Origin: Lachnospiraceae bacterium
GTDB taxonomy: Bacteria; Bacillota; Clostridia; Lachnospirales; Lachnospiraceae
NCBI GenBank assembly: GCA_022790855.1
Contig: JAAVYA010000051.1
Coordinates: forward strand, 101,951 to 165,950
Direction of reading: 5' to 3'
DNA: 64,000 bases
Position 1 is the first letter of the stretch. Each line of letters begins with the position of its first letter. The position numbers and the translations under genes are program-made. Shown in pieces: positions 63,982-64,000 of this stretch. The notes below the pieces were generated by a model, which did no database searches, was not told the origin of the DNA, and worked only from the letters and a program-made list of their open reading frames with translations.

Positions 63982-64000
63982 ATGGCACGCAGAAAAAAAG
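63982..64000 (+). CDS. Start of a gene, probably a TetR-family regulator (cut by window end)
   Basis: Only six codons are visible, MARRKK, with AAAGGAGATATACC in front (a near-ideal ribosome site). The basic start and the palindromic operator over its promoter suggest a TetR-family repressor; this is inference from context only. Confidence 0.45.

Overview
The window looks like a chromosomal segment from an anaerobic, low-to-medium GC Firmicute, most likely a Lachnospiraceae member (Blautia/Dorea/Ruminococcus gnavus type). The clues are a T-box leader, strong GGAGG ribosome sites, consensus sigma-A promoters, a giant 2-hydroxyacyl-CoA dehydratase activase, a meso-DAP type MurE next to DapF, a GerMN lipoprotein, and IS110/IS256 debris. 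The genus is an inference from gene content; no rRNA gene is present.

Layout. 1-2.6 kb: partial glnS with a consensus promoter running straight into a terminator-like hairpin, then a rhomboid-like membrane protein. 2.7-6.9 kb: a type IIS restriction-modification pair, an AlwI-family endonuclease and a fused double adenine methyltransferase with an N-terminal helix-turn-helix. 7-8.3 kb: a LysM protein with 18-residue repeats, flanked by two copies of one palindromic element. 8.5-12.8 kb: the 1426-residue activase. 12.8-25 kb: rbsK, asnS, a trigger-factor-like lipoprotein, pncB, a glycosyltransferase, a possible small RNA, an AraC regulator, a trans-sulfuration enzyme, dapF and murE. 25-27.7 kb: a graveyard of transposase, PIN and nuclease fragments around two tRNA genes. 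27.8-35.8 kb: purL, a LysR regulator, rhaA and rhaB. 35.9-42.3 kb: a DUF5680-like protein, a secreted micro-peptide convergent with an RRNPP-type regulator, an AraC regulator, a hydantoinase/oxoprolinase-family protein and mgtE. 42.5-49.8 kb: a lipoprotein and a comEA/two-component/GerMN/comEC operon. 50-57.5 kb: a small transporter and the arginine regulon, argCJBD plus a GNAT gene divergent from argG. 57.6-64 kb: tRNA-Leu, toxin-antitoxin and recombinase remnants, a type 2 methionyl-tRNA synthetase behind a T-box that cuts into a DUF1848 gene, an M48-like peptidase, mscL, decayed fragments, and the start of a gene with a palindromic operator.

How the genes work together. Arginine synthesis is nearly complete here, from acetylglutamate to argininosuccinate. 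MurE and DapF link diaminopimelate to peptidoglycan. RhaA and RhaB take rhamnose to rhamnulose 1-phosphate. The competence genes comEA and comEC share an operon with an OmpR-type two-component system.

The most interesting signals are: (a) the micro-peptide/RRNPP regulator pair, a candidate peptide signalling system; (b) a 51-bp palindromic leader element found once in the lysR leader and twice in tandem in the argC leader, in the same orientation and directly after a consensus promoter; (c) the T-box-controlled type 2 MetRS; (d) the type IIS R-M system; and (e) several palindromic or structured intergenic elements that no gene explains.
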